A stretch of DNA of 21,807 bases. It comes from an uncultured Oscillospiraceae bacterium. Lineage in GTDB: Bacteria > Bacillota > Clostridia > Oscillospirales > Ruminococcaceae. The notes beneath the pieces are model-generated. The model saw nothing but the letters and a program-made list of their open reading frames with translations, was not told the DNA's origin and did not search any database. The stretch lies in NCBI GenBank assembly GCA_904502045.1, contig CAJGEB010000003.1, forward strand, positions 1 to 21,807, given 5' to 3'. This document shows positions 7,073-15,670 of this stretch, in pieces. Position numbers and translations under genes: made by a program. Position 1 is the stretch's first letter. Each line of letters starts with the position of its first letter.

Positions 7073-9404
7073 TAGTTTCACCGTTTTTGGCCTTTATCAT
7101 TTTAACAAAATCCCCGCATATCTCACTTGCCGTTTCGTATTTTGAAGCCTCTGCGGTAATTTTTATTCCCTCGCCTCTTTTCAGCGGCCGCACTACCACA
7201 TATCCGTCTTTTACCTTGAGTATCTTCCCCTCTCCTATGCTTTTTGCCGTTATCTCTTCTCCCTCAAGCTCCCCGACTATCTTTCCCGGATTTATATTCC
7301 CGCTTACCGCTACCGTATCACTCTTCACCGCAATCGGTATAACTCTCTCCAGCATACTCTTTACTCCGAGCTTTTTCTCCTCCATATACGCCGCCGCGGT
7401 AACCACCCTCATCAGAGGATCTCTGCTCCAGAGCTGACCTTCGGCAAGCTTCCTTGCCGACGCGTCACTTTCGTCTGCGGGGCACTCAAGATACCTCTCC
7501 ACCCTCGCACCGTACTCTTTTGCTATCTCGTCAAATACTCTCGGCGCGCCGTACCAAAGCGCAACATTTTTACCCTTCTCAAACTCACTGATACAGCACA
7601 CCTCAAGCAGTAATTCACCGCTCAGCACCGCATCTCCCTCACTGATACTGCACTCTCCGTTTGCGTTGCACACTATCTCAACATCCGCAAATTTCTCTTC
7701 ACCTTTTCTTCCCAATACCCCCTCTATTACCTTTTTTATTTCTGCATTATCGCTGTGTATCGCTACCTTTTTACCTCTGAAAATATTTTTTCCGAGCTTT
7801 TTTAGAGTAGCGCGGTATATCGCGCTGTTTCCGTTCATCGTGTACCCTTCTCCGTAGCCATCTTCCTCGCATACGCTGAATTCTCCCGCACTTATCGCTT
7901 TTTCTATTCCTCTCTCCACACCTCTCGATGCAGGTATTCCGCCTCGCTCATATACCCTTACCTTCGGTGCTCCTCCTTCTCCCGAAAAAATATATATTCC
8001 CGCATCAAAGCCTCCGAAGGACATTCCGAAAGCAAATGCGCCGAAGATATCCTCACCGAAATCTATACTGTCACAGCCTGCACTCTGTATTCCCGATATA
8101 AGCGCCTGCTTTGCCGCTCTGCACGCTTTGCTCGGGTAGCACCCAACTGTAATATATTCCTTTTTGAAAGAGGTAACTGCAGCGGCTCCGACCTTTGCGT
8201 AAAACTGGGCGGATGCGGCTCCTTTTTCAAGCGCCGAGATTCCGTCTTCATCAAATCTGCTGCCTGCTCCGGACGACACCTTCACGTGTCCGTCCACCAC
8301 CTCATTGGCCCCAACCTTTTTGCCCTGCCACACCTTTATCCCCGGATTTATCCTCGAATTTTTTCCAAGCTCACTGTGGGAACCGAGCACGGCTCCTTCA
8401 AACATCATTGATTTCTTTCCGCATTTTGCATACGAGCAAACTATTGCTCCCGATATCGACGCCATATCCTCCACTACCGAATTTTCAAGTATTATCGAAT
8501 TCTTTATATGCACTCCTTTTCCTACCACGCACCCGTCATCAAGTACACTTCCGCTCTCTATTACAGCTCCCTCTGCTATTTTTACTCCTCTCCCGATATA
8601 TACCGGCGGTTCTATTACTGCTTTTTCGAGTCCTTCGCTCTTTATTACGCTGCCGAATCTATCCCTTTTCTCTTCCTCATACATCGGAGCCCTTCCAAAC
8701 AAAATATCCCTCTGACATCTGATATAGCTCCCGATATCTCCGATATCGCACCAGTACCCTTTTTCCTCATATACCGCTATTTGCATACCCTTTTCAAGCA
8801 TCTTCGGAAATAGCTCCTTTGCAAAATCATATTTTTCGCCGTCGGGTACCAGCTCCATGCACTCGGGAGCCAATATATATACTCCGGTATTTGCAAGGTC
8901 GCTTACCGCCTGAGAATACGCCGGCTTTTCTATAAATCCGCAAACTCGTCCGCTTTCTGTTTTCAAAAGTCCGTACTCCCCGGGGTCCTTCACCCTTTTT
9001 GCCACTATTGTAGCCGCACATCCGCTTTTTTCGTGCGCTCTGAAAATTTCACCTATGTCAAAATCGCACACAGCATCCCCGCTTATTACCAAAAACGGCT
9101 CATCGTAATTTTTTGCCGCATTTTTTACACTCCCTGCGGTTCCGAGCGGAGTATCCTCTTCTATAAAATTTAAAAATATTCCCTTATATTCCTCGCTCGG
9201 AAAATTTTCCTTTATCTCCTGAGGAAGATACATCAGTGTTACCGCCGCTTCGCTGAATTCGTGCTTTTTCAAAAGCTCAAGTATATGCTCCAGCACCGGT
9301 CTTCCGCATATTCTCGTCATCGGCTTCGGAATATTACAGGTGAGCGGTCTTAGTCTGCTCCCCTCTCCCCCTGCCATTATTACCGCTTTTCTACTTCTTA
9401 TCAT
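7062..9404 (-). CDS. Sugar-phosphate nucleotidyltransferase fused to LbH repeats and a degenerate phosphomannomutase-like region
   Basis: Three parts are visible (numbering from the ATG at 9413, 783 aa). Residues 8-240 form a nucleotidyltransferase, with MAGGEGSRLRPLT (13-25), KP at 30-31, metal-site SGDAVCDFD (111-119) and WCDIGD (221-226). Residues about 265-365 are left-handed beta-helix hexapeptide repeats. Residues about 385-783 align in layout with alpha-D-phosphohexomutase domains. In that part the phosphoserine loop (usually TASHNP) is replaced around 470-490 by a stretch without S-H-N-P, and the metal loop (usually DGDADR) reads CNANGEC near 582-588 ahead of the retained VLSGE. The mutase part is therefore probably inactive and regulatory or structural. 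The substrate (GDP-mannose or another NDP-sugar) cannot be read. I use the ATG at 9404 (780 aa), because AAGGA is 9 nt upstream of it and abuts the 9413 ATG. It lies between the pyrF terminator and the rnj promoter, so it is probably transcribed alone. Confidence 0.85.
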   Translation of the reverse strand: MIRSRKAVIMAGGEGSRLRPLTCNIPKPMTRICGRPVLEHILELLKKHEFSEAAVTLMYLPQEIKENFPSEEYKGIFLNFIEEDTPLGTAGSVKNAAKNYDEPFLVISGDAVCDFDIGEIFRAHEKSGCAATIVAKRVKDPGEYGLLKTESGRVCGFIEKPAYSQAVSDLANTGVYILAPECMELVPDGEKYDFAKELFPKMLEKGMQIAVYEEKGYWCDIGDIGSYIRCQRDILFGRAPMYEEEKRDRFGSVIKSEGLEKAVIEPPVYIGRGVKIAEGAVIESGSVLDDGCVVGKGVHIKNSIILENSVVEDMASISGAIVCSYAKCGKKSMMFEGAVLGSHSELGKNSRINPGIKVWQGKKVGANEVVDGHVKVSSGAGSRFDEDGISALEKGAASAQFYAKVGAAAVTSFKKEYITVGCYPSKACRAAKQALISGIQSAGCDSIDFGEDIFGAFAFGMSFGGFDAGIYIFSGEGGAPKVRVYERGGIPASRGVERGIEKAISAGEFSVCEEDGYGEGYTMNGNSAIYRATLKKLGKNIFRGKKVAIHSDNAEIKKVIEGVLGRKGEEKFADVEIVCNANGECSISEGDAVLSGELLLEVCCISEFEKGKNVALWYGAPRVFDEIAKEYGARVERYLECPADESDASARKLAEGQLWSRDPLMRVVTAAAYMEEKKLGVKSMLERVIPIAVKSDTVAVSGNINPGKIVGELEGEEITAKSIGEGKILKVKDGYVVVRPLKRGEGIKITAEASKYETASEICGDFVKMIKAKNGETIDR

Positions 9405-9504
9405 CTCTTTCATTCCTTCCGAATATCTATTTTATCCTTCTTCAGATATAAAATTATTATTGCTCATCTTCGTTATTTATAAGCATATTCGGAATTTTTT
9501 TTAT
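9405..9504 (-). other. A+T-rich leader of the nucleotidyltransferase gene
   Basis: After the pyrF terminator about 100 nt of A+T-rich sequence precede the start. They should hold the promoter, but only weak candidates are visible (AATAAT or TAAAAT as -10, no good -35). I see no riboswitch-like fold or ORF here. Confidence 0.35.
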
Positions 9505-9539
9505 AAATAAAACGGTGTAAGGCTAACCTCACACCGCTT
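9505..9539 (-). terminator. Intrinsic terminator after pyrF
   Basis: On the minus strand CGGTGTGAGG and CCTTACACCG form a 10-bp stem (9536-9527 with 9522-9513) with one G-U pair and a TTAG loop. It is followed by TTTTATTT (9512-9505). The wobble becomes an A-C mismatch on the plus strand, which confirms the direction. It lies about 5 nt after the pyrF stop and ends the pyrC-pyrF transcript. Confidence 0.9.
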
Positions 9540-9544
9540 CTATC

Positions 9545-10465
9545 CTACAGATTTATCTCGCTTACTATTTCATCTCTCATTTTTATCGCACTCGCTCTTG
9601 CACTTTCGGCGTACTCCTTTTCGTCTGCGCCGCTCGATTTCCACGCACAGATTATTCCGCGAGAGGAATTGACTATTGCTCCGCGTCCGTTTTTATCAAA
9701 CGCTCCCGCAATATCCTTCGCCTTCGCTCCCTGCGCGCCGTATCCGGGTACAAGGAAAAACAGACTCGGGAACTTTTCTCTTAATTCCACAAGCTGCTCA
9801 GGATATGTTGCGCCGGTAACTACTCCGACCGCTCCGTAGCCGCTCGCTCCTATCGTACTCTTTCCCCACTCAACACACATCTTCGACATTACTTCATATA
9901 CCTTTTCTTCGCCTATCAAAAGGTCCTGAAGCTCGCCGGAAGATTTATTCGAGGTCTTTGCAAGTACGAAAATTCCTCTGTCGTACTTCTCACACGCTTC
10001 AACCAGCGGATTTATTCCGTCGCTGCCGAGATATCCGTTTACCGTAAGCGCATCGGCTCCGAACGCCTCGACCTCTTCTCCGTCGATAACCGTTTTTCCT
10101 ATATGCGCCGCCGAGTACGCCTTCATCGTTTCACCGATATCGTTCCTCTTTCCGTCGGCAATTACATAAAGTCCTTTGCTCTTCGCATATTTAACTGTAT
10201 CACTGTAAACCTTGACACCCTCCCAGCCAAGCATCTCGTAGTATGCAAGCTGAGGCTTTACTGCCGGAACTATATCATATATCGCATCTATGAGTCCCTT
10301 ATTGAAGGTAAGTACTGCATCGGCGGCTCCCGCAAGAGTCTTGCCGTACTTTTCATAGCTCTCCTTCTTTATATACTCCGGAACATACTCTACCTTCGGA
10401 TCAAGTCCGACGACGGTGGGGTTCCTCATCTCGTCAATTTTCTTTACAAGTCTTTCAAACGACAT
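9545..10465 (-). CDS. pyrF: Orotidine-5'-phosphate decarboxylase, type 2
   Basis: Last step of UMP synthesis: decarboxylates OMP to UMP in the cytoplasm. The 306-aa length and sequence fit the longer type-2 OMPDC family rather than the roughly 235-aa B. subtilis form. GLDP is at 20-23, FNKGLIDA at 54-61, the catalytic DGKRND at 104-109 (with the K and D pairs of the charge network), VPGYGAQG at 239-246 and NSSRGI at 266-271 (phosphate binding). The ATG at 10465 has the SD AGGTAGAGAG, formed partly by the TAG stop of pyrC 8 nt upstream, so the two genes are translationally coupled. A strong terminator follows. Confidence 0.95.
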   Translation of the reverse strand: MSFERLVKKIDEMRNPTVVGLDPKVEYVPEYIKKESYEKYGKTLAGAADAVLTFNKGLIDAIYDIVPAVKPQLAYYEMLGWEGVKVYSDTVKYAKSKGLYVIADGKRNDIGETMKAYSAAHIGKTVIDGEEVEAFGADALTVNGYLGSDGINPLVEACEKYDRGIFVLAKTSNKSSGELQDLLIGEEKVYEVMSKMCVEWGKSTIGASGYGAVGVVTGATYPEQLVELREKFPSLFFLVPGYGAQGAKAKDIAGAFDKNGRGAIVNSSRGIICAWKSSGADEKEYAESARASAIKMRDEIVSEINL

Positions 10466-10473
10466 TTTACTCT

Positions 10474-11754
10474 CTACCTTTCAATTATTTCTTCCCCTTT
10501 GACTACCTCGCCTCTGCATATAGTAATCACAGGATATCCAACGAATTTCTCCCCGATAAACGCCGAATTTTTCGATTTGCTCTTTATATTTTCCTCAGCA
10601 AATACCCACTCGCGCCGCTCGTCTATCAAGGTTATATCCGCATTAGCTCCCTCTTCAAGTCTTCCTGCCGGTATCTTGAGTATCCTCGCCGGAGCTTCGC
10701 TCATCAGCTCCACAAGCCGCTCTATTCCTATCACTCCGCCTTTTACAAGTCGGGTGTATGATGCTCCGAATGAGCTCTCAAGTCCAATAACTCCGTTTGG
10801 AGCCTTATAAAAATCCGCCTTCTCTTCTTTGGCGTGAGGAGCGTGATCCGTTGCGATTGCATCTATCGTTCCGTCTGCTATTCCCTCGATTATTGCTTCA
10901 ATATCCTCTTTTTCTCTGAGCGGCGGATTCATTCTGTACGACGCACTCATACTCATCAGCTTCTCATCGGTATAATAAAAGTAATGAGGTGCTGTCTCAG
11001 CGGTAACCTTGACACCGCTTGCTTTAGCTTCCCTGATATCCCTCACGCACTCCTTAACGCTGACGTGGGCTATATGTATCGGAAGTCCGGTTCTTTTCGC
11101 TATTTCAATCTCTCTTTTGGTGGACTCTATCTCCGAGCGCCTATCCATTCCCGCTACTCCGAGCTTTTCGGACACCTTGCCTTTGTTTATTATTCCGCCG
11201 TTTATTATTTTGAGGTCCTCGCAATGACTGATTACCGTAACTCCTGCTTCAGCCGCCGCTTTTACCGCAGCTTCCATCATTTTTTCGTCCTCAACAGGAC
11301 GGCCGTCGTCGCTTACCGCAACTGCTCCGCTTTCTTTGAGCGACACAAAATCGCACAGCGCTCCGCCCTTCATTCCAACCGTAATGCATCCCGACGGATA
11401 TACTCTGCATTTCGCTTTCTCCGCCTTTTTTACCATATATTCAATGGTTTGTGCGCTGTCAGCCGCAGGAGAGGTGTTCGGCATCGTACACACCGAGGTA
11501 ACTCCGCCGTTTGCTGCAGCTTCTGCTCCGGTGAAAATATCCTCTTTGTGAAGGAGCCCCGGGTCCCGAAAATGCACGTGCATATCCACAAGTCCGGGAA
11601 TGGCAGTAAGTCCCTTCGCAGAGATGTACTCCTTCGCCTCTTCATCAATTTCCCCTATTTTTATAATCTTGCCATCTTTTATTCCGATATCTCCGGTAAA
11701 AATCTTCCCGCCGGAAACTATCCTCTCGGCTCCTCTTATTACGATATCCAGCAT
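10474..11754 (-). CDS. pyrC: Dihydroorotase
   Basis: Zn amidohydrolase that interconverts N-carbamoyl-aspartate and dihydroorotate, the third step of pyrimidine synthesis. The 426-aa length fits class I dihydroorotases. DMHVHFRDPG (57-66) gives Zn ligands H59 and H61 and substrate-binding R63. MPNTSP (91-96) follows. DDGRPV (149-154) has the Asp that can bridge the metals in this class, where the carboxylated Lys is replaced. H177 in SHCED, H230 in HIAHVS and D303 in ATDHAPH complete the site. The SD is GAGGGTAGAG before the ATG. It lies 15 nt after the stop of the unknown membrane protein gene and overlaps the pyrF SD at its end. No aspartate carbamoyltransferase, PyrR site or attenuator is visible nearby. 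Confidence 0.95.
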   Translation of the reverse strand: MLDIVIRGAERIVSGGKIFTGDIGIKDGKIIKIGEIDEEAKEYISAKGLTAIPGLVDMHVHFRDPGLLHKEDIFTGAEAAANGGVTSVCTMPNTSPAADSAQTIEYMVKKAEKAKCRVYPSGCITVGMKGGALCDFVSLKESGAVAVSDDGRPVEDEKMMEAAVKAAAEAGVTVISHCEDLKIINGGIINKGKVSEKLGVAGMDRRSEIESTKREIEIAKRTGLPIHIAHVSVKECVRDIREAKASGVKVTAETAPHYFYYTDEKLMSMSASYRMNPPLREKEDIEAIIEGIADGTIDAIATDHAPHAKEEKADFYKAPNGVIGLESSFGASYTRLVKGGVIGIERLVELMSEAPARILKIPAGRLEEGANADITLIDERREWVFAEENIKSKSKNSAFIGEKFVGYPVITICRGEVVKGEEIIER

Positions 11755-11769
11755 TACTCTACCCTCTTA

Positions 11770-12438
11770 CTACTCCGCTCTTTCTCCAAGTGCATTCATA
11801 ATACTCTCAAAAAATTTGACGTCCGCCTCATACTGCTTTTCGCCGCTTGCGTTGCCATCCCTTAAAAAGATGTACCCCTCGCCTTCGTTTACCTTTATTC
11901 CTGCATCTTCAAGGGCATCTCCGATATACATTCCAAGCCCTTCCATCCTGCTGTTGTCGGGGTATTTCTCCGAAAGATTCAAAAACTTATCCGTCATATC
12001 CATTGATTCAACAAGCTCAGGCGGCATAATATAAAGCGCCATATTCCCTATCGCAAACTCCGACATAAACTTTGCGCTCATCGCATTATACAGCTGCAGA
12101 TTTTCAACGTCTTCAACCGCAGGCAGCTCCACAAGTCTGATATCAATATTCTTTTTTCCGTCACCGTTGTAGTCATCAATATACTCCATCAGCATATTTT
12201 CAAGCTCGACATAGTCCCCCTCGTCTTTGCTTGCATAGTCACCCAAGTCAATATATCCTTTCACAAGATAAGTAATAGTTATATCATACTTAGGCTTGAA
12301 AAATACGTCCTTTATCAGAAAAATCGCCATTACACCTAACGCTATTCCGACTATCGTACGAAACTTATAGTGATACCAATAATTATCCCATTTCTCTTTA
12401 AATGTTTTCGGAGTCTGTCCGCTGTATTTGTTGTCCAT
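11770..12438 (-). CDS. Single-TM extracytoplasmic protein of unknown function
   Basis: I cannot name this family, though short proteins beginning with a Lys/Trp/Tyr-rich segment and one TM helix recur in Clostridia. In the 222 aa there is a cytoplasmic N-terminus with KTFKEKWDNYWYHYKF (11-26), one hydrophobic helix (about 28-47) and an acidic external domain of about 170 residues. An acidic loop DYNGDGKKNID (89-99) resembles an EF-hand or dockerin calcium loop, but its last Asp is one position early. There is no signal-peptidase site or lipobox; it is probably a type II membrane protein. It is the first gene after a good promoter and lies 15 nt ahead of pyrC, so it is co-transcribed with the pyrimidine genes. 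The SD (GAGAG) is weak. A link to pyrimidine metabolism is not evident from the sequence. Confidence 0.85.
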   Translation of the reverse strand: MDNKYSGQTPKTFKEKWDNYWYHYKFRTIVGIALGVMAIFLIKDVFFKPKYDITITYLVKGYIDLGDYASKDEGDYVELENMLMEYIDDYNGDGKKNIDIRLVELPAVEDVENLQLYNAMSAKFMSEFAIGNMALYIMPPELVESMDMTDKFLNLSEKYPDNSRMEGLGMYIGDALEDAGIKVNEGEGYIFLRDGNASGEKQYEADVKFFESIMNALGERAE

Positions 12439-12472
12439 TTCAAGCTCTCGCTTTCATTTTCTCGTTTTACTA

Positions 12473-12501
12473 ATCATAACACATTGCTTATCTTTTAGCA
12501 A
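12473..12501 (-). promoter_or_regulatory. Sigma-A-type promoter for the unknown gene-pyrC-pyrF operon
   Basis: Minus strand TTGCTA (12501-12496), 17-nt spacer, TATGAT (12478-12473). Four of six match at -35 and five of six at -10. It lies in the 79-nt gap after the ABC transporter stop and separates the two transcription units. A short inverted repeat (TTGCT/AGCAA) overlaps the -35. Confidence 0.72.
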
Positions 12502-12517
12502 TATTTCCCTCAACATT

Positions 12518-15499
12518 TTATTCCGTTCTGAGCGCGACTACCGGCTCCTTCTTGGCTGCGCTTCTCGACGGTATTATTCCCGAGATAAGCGTCAGCACCA
12601 TGCTGATAACTACAAGTATTACCGCTGCGCCCAAGGGCAGATACGCTCTCAAGCCCGCAATTCCCGTGAGAGCATAAATTATCGCATTTATCGGTATGCA
12701 CAGAACATAGGTTATCAGTACTCCGAGCGCTCCCGAGGCAAATCCGATTATCAGCGTTTCCGCATTGAACAGACTTGATACGTCCTTCTTCGACGCTCCT
12801 ATTGCACGAAGTATTCCGATTTCTTTGGTACGCTCCTGCACCGATATCAGCGTTATTACTCCTATCATTATCGAGGACACTATCAGCGATATCGCAACAA
12901 ACGCTATCAATACGTAGGTTATTGCATCAATTATAGTGGTAACAGACGCCATCATTATTCCCACGTAGTCGGTATACTTTATCTTCGATACCTCTTCTAC
13001 TCCCTCATTGTACTTCGCTATCGCTTCCTCTATAACATCCTTATTTGCAAAAGACGATGCAAAAATATTTACGCTCGCAGGATTCTCAAGGTCAACATAT
13101 CCGAGTTTCAAGAGATTATTCTCATAGCTGCTCTCTGAAAATACCATTATTTCATCATAATAATCTGAATATTGCTCGTCGGTAAATGTTTCAAGCGCCA
13201 TATCAAGTGCTAATGCAAGTTCAGTATCACTCTTTCCTGCAAGATTAGCTTTTACCATCTCTGAATACTGCAGTTTGATTACCTGAACGAGCATTTCTTT
13301 GTAAAGCTCAAATATCTCTTCGTCGGACATAGCCTCAACATAAGAGGTTAACGCATCTCCGCTTACTCCCATCTGTTCGGTAAGCACCGCTATCATTGTC
13401 GCCTCTATTTCTTCTCTCGTCTTACCCTGCATCTGCTGTGCTACTCCCGCATCTATTATCTGCTGGGTGGGAATGCTCATAACTCCTATATATACCTTAG
13501 CTTTTCCTGCCTCGCTAAGTCCGCTTACATACTCACGGAACTCCGCCTTCTTCTGCTCTGCCGTCAGCTTACCCGTATTTTCCTTAAAGGGAAGCCCCGT
13601 CAAAATATCGGTAGCCTTATTCTCCATCTGCTCGGTTATCGCTCCCGATTTCTGCGACTCCTTAACAACATATTCCGTCAGCGCACTTGTGTATCCTATC
13701 GCTCCGCTGAGCATTGTCGAGGCTGCATCCTCGTTCGGACGGATTATTCCCGATATCTTAAGGCTCAGTCCGTTATCGTAAAGATATTTAGTTCCTGCTT
13801 CGGTTTCTCTCAGGTCCACATACATTCCGGTCAGCTCATCTTTAGTATAGCAGGACGAATTCAGCACTACTCTGAACTCCATTTTGCAGATATCCTTATA
13901 CTCCCATCTGCTCTTTCCCGTGTCTATCTGCTCTCCGTTCATTGCAGCCCGCATTATTTCATCAATATCTTCTTTTGACTGAAGTCCCAGAGTATACAAA
14001 GTAAGGTCGTCGAGCTCGTTGTTCTCATCAAGTACAAGCACTACCTCATCATAATCGTTAGGCCACGAACCGTACACCACATCATACTGCTTTTTTAATA
14101 CATCATTAACGTACGCTCCATCCTTACCCGGAAGCATCTCCTGCCATATATTCATCGACATACTTCCCATTGATGCCATTCCGCTCATACTTCCGCCCAT
14201 CGACATCATTCCGGACATATCCATTCCCATATACTCAGCCATAAATTCCGTCATTATCTTAGATGCATCGGATTTTATTATAGCTCCGTCCACATTCTTT
14301 GTGTAAACCTGAAGCGGAAGAGCGTATGTGTACTGTATTCCGCTGACCGCCTGATTCATCTTCGAGCTTTCAATATCCTTCGCTATCTCTCCTTCAAGGT
14401 ACTTCTTGAAAGATATAAGGTCATTTTCCTGCTCATCAAGATTATTCAGCGCGTTCATAATATCGTAAATAGCCGCTTTTTTATACACCGCATCATCATC
14501 GTGCTCCGTTTTATTCGAGCTCGCACTCATAAATGCATTCATAAGAGATGAAAGATCCACCGTCGTTCTCTCTATCGTTATCGGGTAAGATGACAGCGCG
14601 TTTTCCTGTGTAGCGTTGATATATGCAGACATTCCCTGTGATATTGAGAGTATCAGCGCAATTCCAATAATTCCTATACTTCCCGCAAACGCGGTTAACG
14701 TCGTTCTTCCCTTTTTGGTGAAAAGATTTTTTAACGACAGCATAAAAGAGGTTCGGAATGACATCGACGGCTTCTTCGTATTTTTCTCTTCTTTTGCGCT
14801 ATTTTCTGAAATTTCGTCCTCTTTTACGGGAGCCGAGTCGTCCGTTATCTTTCCGTCAAGCATACGTATTATCCTCGTCGAATACTTTTCGGCAAGGTCA
14901 GGGTTATGGGTTACCATTATTACAAGACGCTCCTGCGACACCTTCTTCAAAATGTCCATTACCTGCACGCTTGTTTCGGTATCTAACGCTCCCGTAGGCT
15001 CGTCGGCTAAAATAATGTCAGGATTTGTAACGAGCGCTCTTGCTATTGCTACTCTCTGCATCTGTCCGCCCGACATCTCGTTCGGCTTTTTATACATCTG
15101 CTCTGCAAGTCCGACATCCTCAAGAGCCTTTTTAGCTCGTTTTCTGCGCTCCGCCTTTGAAACTCCCGAAATACTCAAGGCAAGCTCCACGTTTTGCAGT
15201 ACCGTCTGATGAGGTATCAAGTTGTAGCTCTGAAATACAAATCCTATCGAATGGTTGCGGTAGGTATCCCAATCTCTGTCTTCAAAATTTTTGGTGGATA
15301 CCCCGTCTATCACAAGATCTCCCGATGTATACTGATCAAGTCCTCCGATAATGTTCAGCAGCGTAGTTTTGCCGCATCCCGACGGTCCTAAAATGGATAT
15401 AAACTCCGCTTTCCTAAACTCAAGGCTCACACCCCGAAGTGCACTCACCTTTCCGTTACCCGCAGGATAATCCTTTACTATGTTTTTGAGTTCTAGCAT
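12518..15499 (-). CDS. MacB-like ABC transporter, fused ATPase and FtsX-type permease
   Basis: Residues 1-222 form an ABC ATPase of the MacB/LolD type: Walker A GPSGCGKTT (38-46), Q-loop Q90, signature MSGGQMQ (142-148), Walker B ILADEP (163-168), H-loop H198. A charged linker (about 222-250) leads to a four-TM permease: TM1 about 270-292, a very large external domain of about 560 residues, then TM2 about 855-885, TM3 about 915-940 and TM4 about 955-977. QERTKEIGILRAIGASKKDV (888-907) is the FtsX/MacB coupling segment. Such proteins export peptides, lipoproteins or drugs by mechanotransmission; the substrate is not readable. Residues 424-449 hold 11 Met in 26 positions. At 993 aa it is longer than E. 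coli MacB (about 650 aa) because of the external domain. SD AGGA precedes the ATG. No partner adaptor gene is adjacent, so it probably works as a homodimer. Confidence 0.92.
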   Translation of the reverse strand: MLELKNIVKDYPAGNGKVSALRGVSLEFRKAEFISILGPSGCGKTTLLNIIGGLDQYTSGDLVIDGVSTKNFEDRDWDTYRNHSIGFVFQSYNLIPHQTVLQNVELALSISGVSKAERRKRAKKALEDVGLAEQMYKKPNEMSGGQMQRVAIARALVTNPDIILADEPTGALDTETSVQVMDILKKVSQERLVIMVTHNPDLAEKYSTRIIRMLDGKITDDSAPVKEDEISENSAKEEKNTKKPSMSFRTSFMLSLKNLFTKKGRTTLTAFAGSIGIIGIALILSISQGMSAYINATQENALSSYPITIERTTVDLSSLMNAFMSASSNKTEHDDDAVYKKAAIYDIMNALNNLDEQENDLISFKKYLEGEIAKDIESSKMNQAVSGIQYTYALPLQVYTKNVDGAIIKSDASKIMTEFMAEYMGMDMSGMMSMGGSMSGMASMGSMSMNIWQEMLPGKDGAYVNDVLKKQYDVVYGSWPNDYDEVVLVLDENNELDDLTLYTLGLQSKEDIDEIMRAAMNGEQIDTGKSRWEYKDICKMEFRVVLNSSCYTKDELTGMYVDLRETEAGTKYLYDNGLSLKISGIIRPNEDAASTMLSGAIGYTSALTEYVVKESQKSGAITEQMENKATDILTGLPFKENTGKLTAEQKKAEFREYVSGLSEAGKAKVYIGVMSIPTQQIIDAGVAQQMQGKTREEIEATMIAVLTEQMGVSGDALTSYVEAMSDEEIFELYKEMLVQVIKLQYSEMVKANLAGKSDTELALALDMALETFTDEQYSDYYDEIMVFSESSYENNLLKLGYVDLENPASVNIFASSFANKDVIEEAIAKYNEGVEEVSKIKYTDYVGIMMASVTTIIDAITYVLIAFVAISLIVSSIMIGVITLISVQERTKEIGILRAIGASKKDVSSLFNAETLIIGFASGALGVLITYVLCIPINAIIYALTGIAGLRAYLPLGAAVILVVISMVLTLISGIIPSRSAAKKEPVVALRTE

Positions 15500-15541
15500 C
15501 TCAAAATCCTACTTTCTTTTAAAAAAATTATTCCAATTTAT

Positions 15542-15570
15542 ATTTAACGCTATGAACATTAACTACACAA
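15542..15570 (-). promoter_or_regulatory. Candidate promoter for the ABC transporter gene
   Basis: The very A+T-rich stretch 15500-15611 lies between the ilvE terminator and the ABC gene and must contain its promoter. The best pair I see is TTGTGT (15570-15565), a 17-nt spacer, and TTAAAT (15547-15542). The -10 is poor, so this is tentative. Confidence 0.35.
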
Positions 15571-15611
15571 TATATTTTTTTTAATTTTCTGTAAAATAAT
15601 ACCACTACCCT

Positions 15612-15642
15612 AAAAAATCAGGAGGCCCTCAGCCCCCTGATT
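15612..15642 (-). terminator. Intrinsic terminator of the ilv operon
   Basis: On the minus strand AATCAGGGGGC (15642-15632) pairs with GCCTCCTGATT (15626-15616): 11 bp with one G-U and a 5-nt loop, running into a six-T tract (15617-15612). It lies about 28 nt after the ilvE stop. The wobble becomes A-C on the plus strand, so the terminator is for minus-strand transcription only. Confidence 0.93.
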
Positions 15643-15670
15643 ATACCTCAGGCTGACCGCTTAATAGATC

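Noticed and set aside
10834..11865. Plus-strand open frame of 343 codons opposite pyrC
   Set aside because: It lies antisense to a complete, motif-confirmed dihydroorotase, shows no domain, is rich in Arg, Tyr, Ser and His as expected from reading the opposite strand, and has no ribosome binding site that I can see.
12440..12457. Five-codon ORF before the unknown membrane protein as a separate gene
   Set aside because: It is too short and lacks a clear SD; it is mentioned only as a possible translation-control element.
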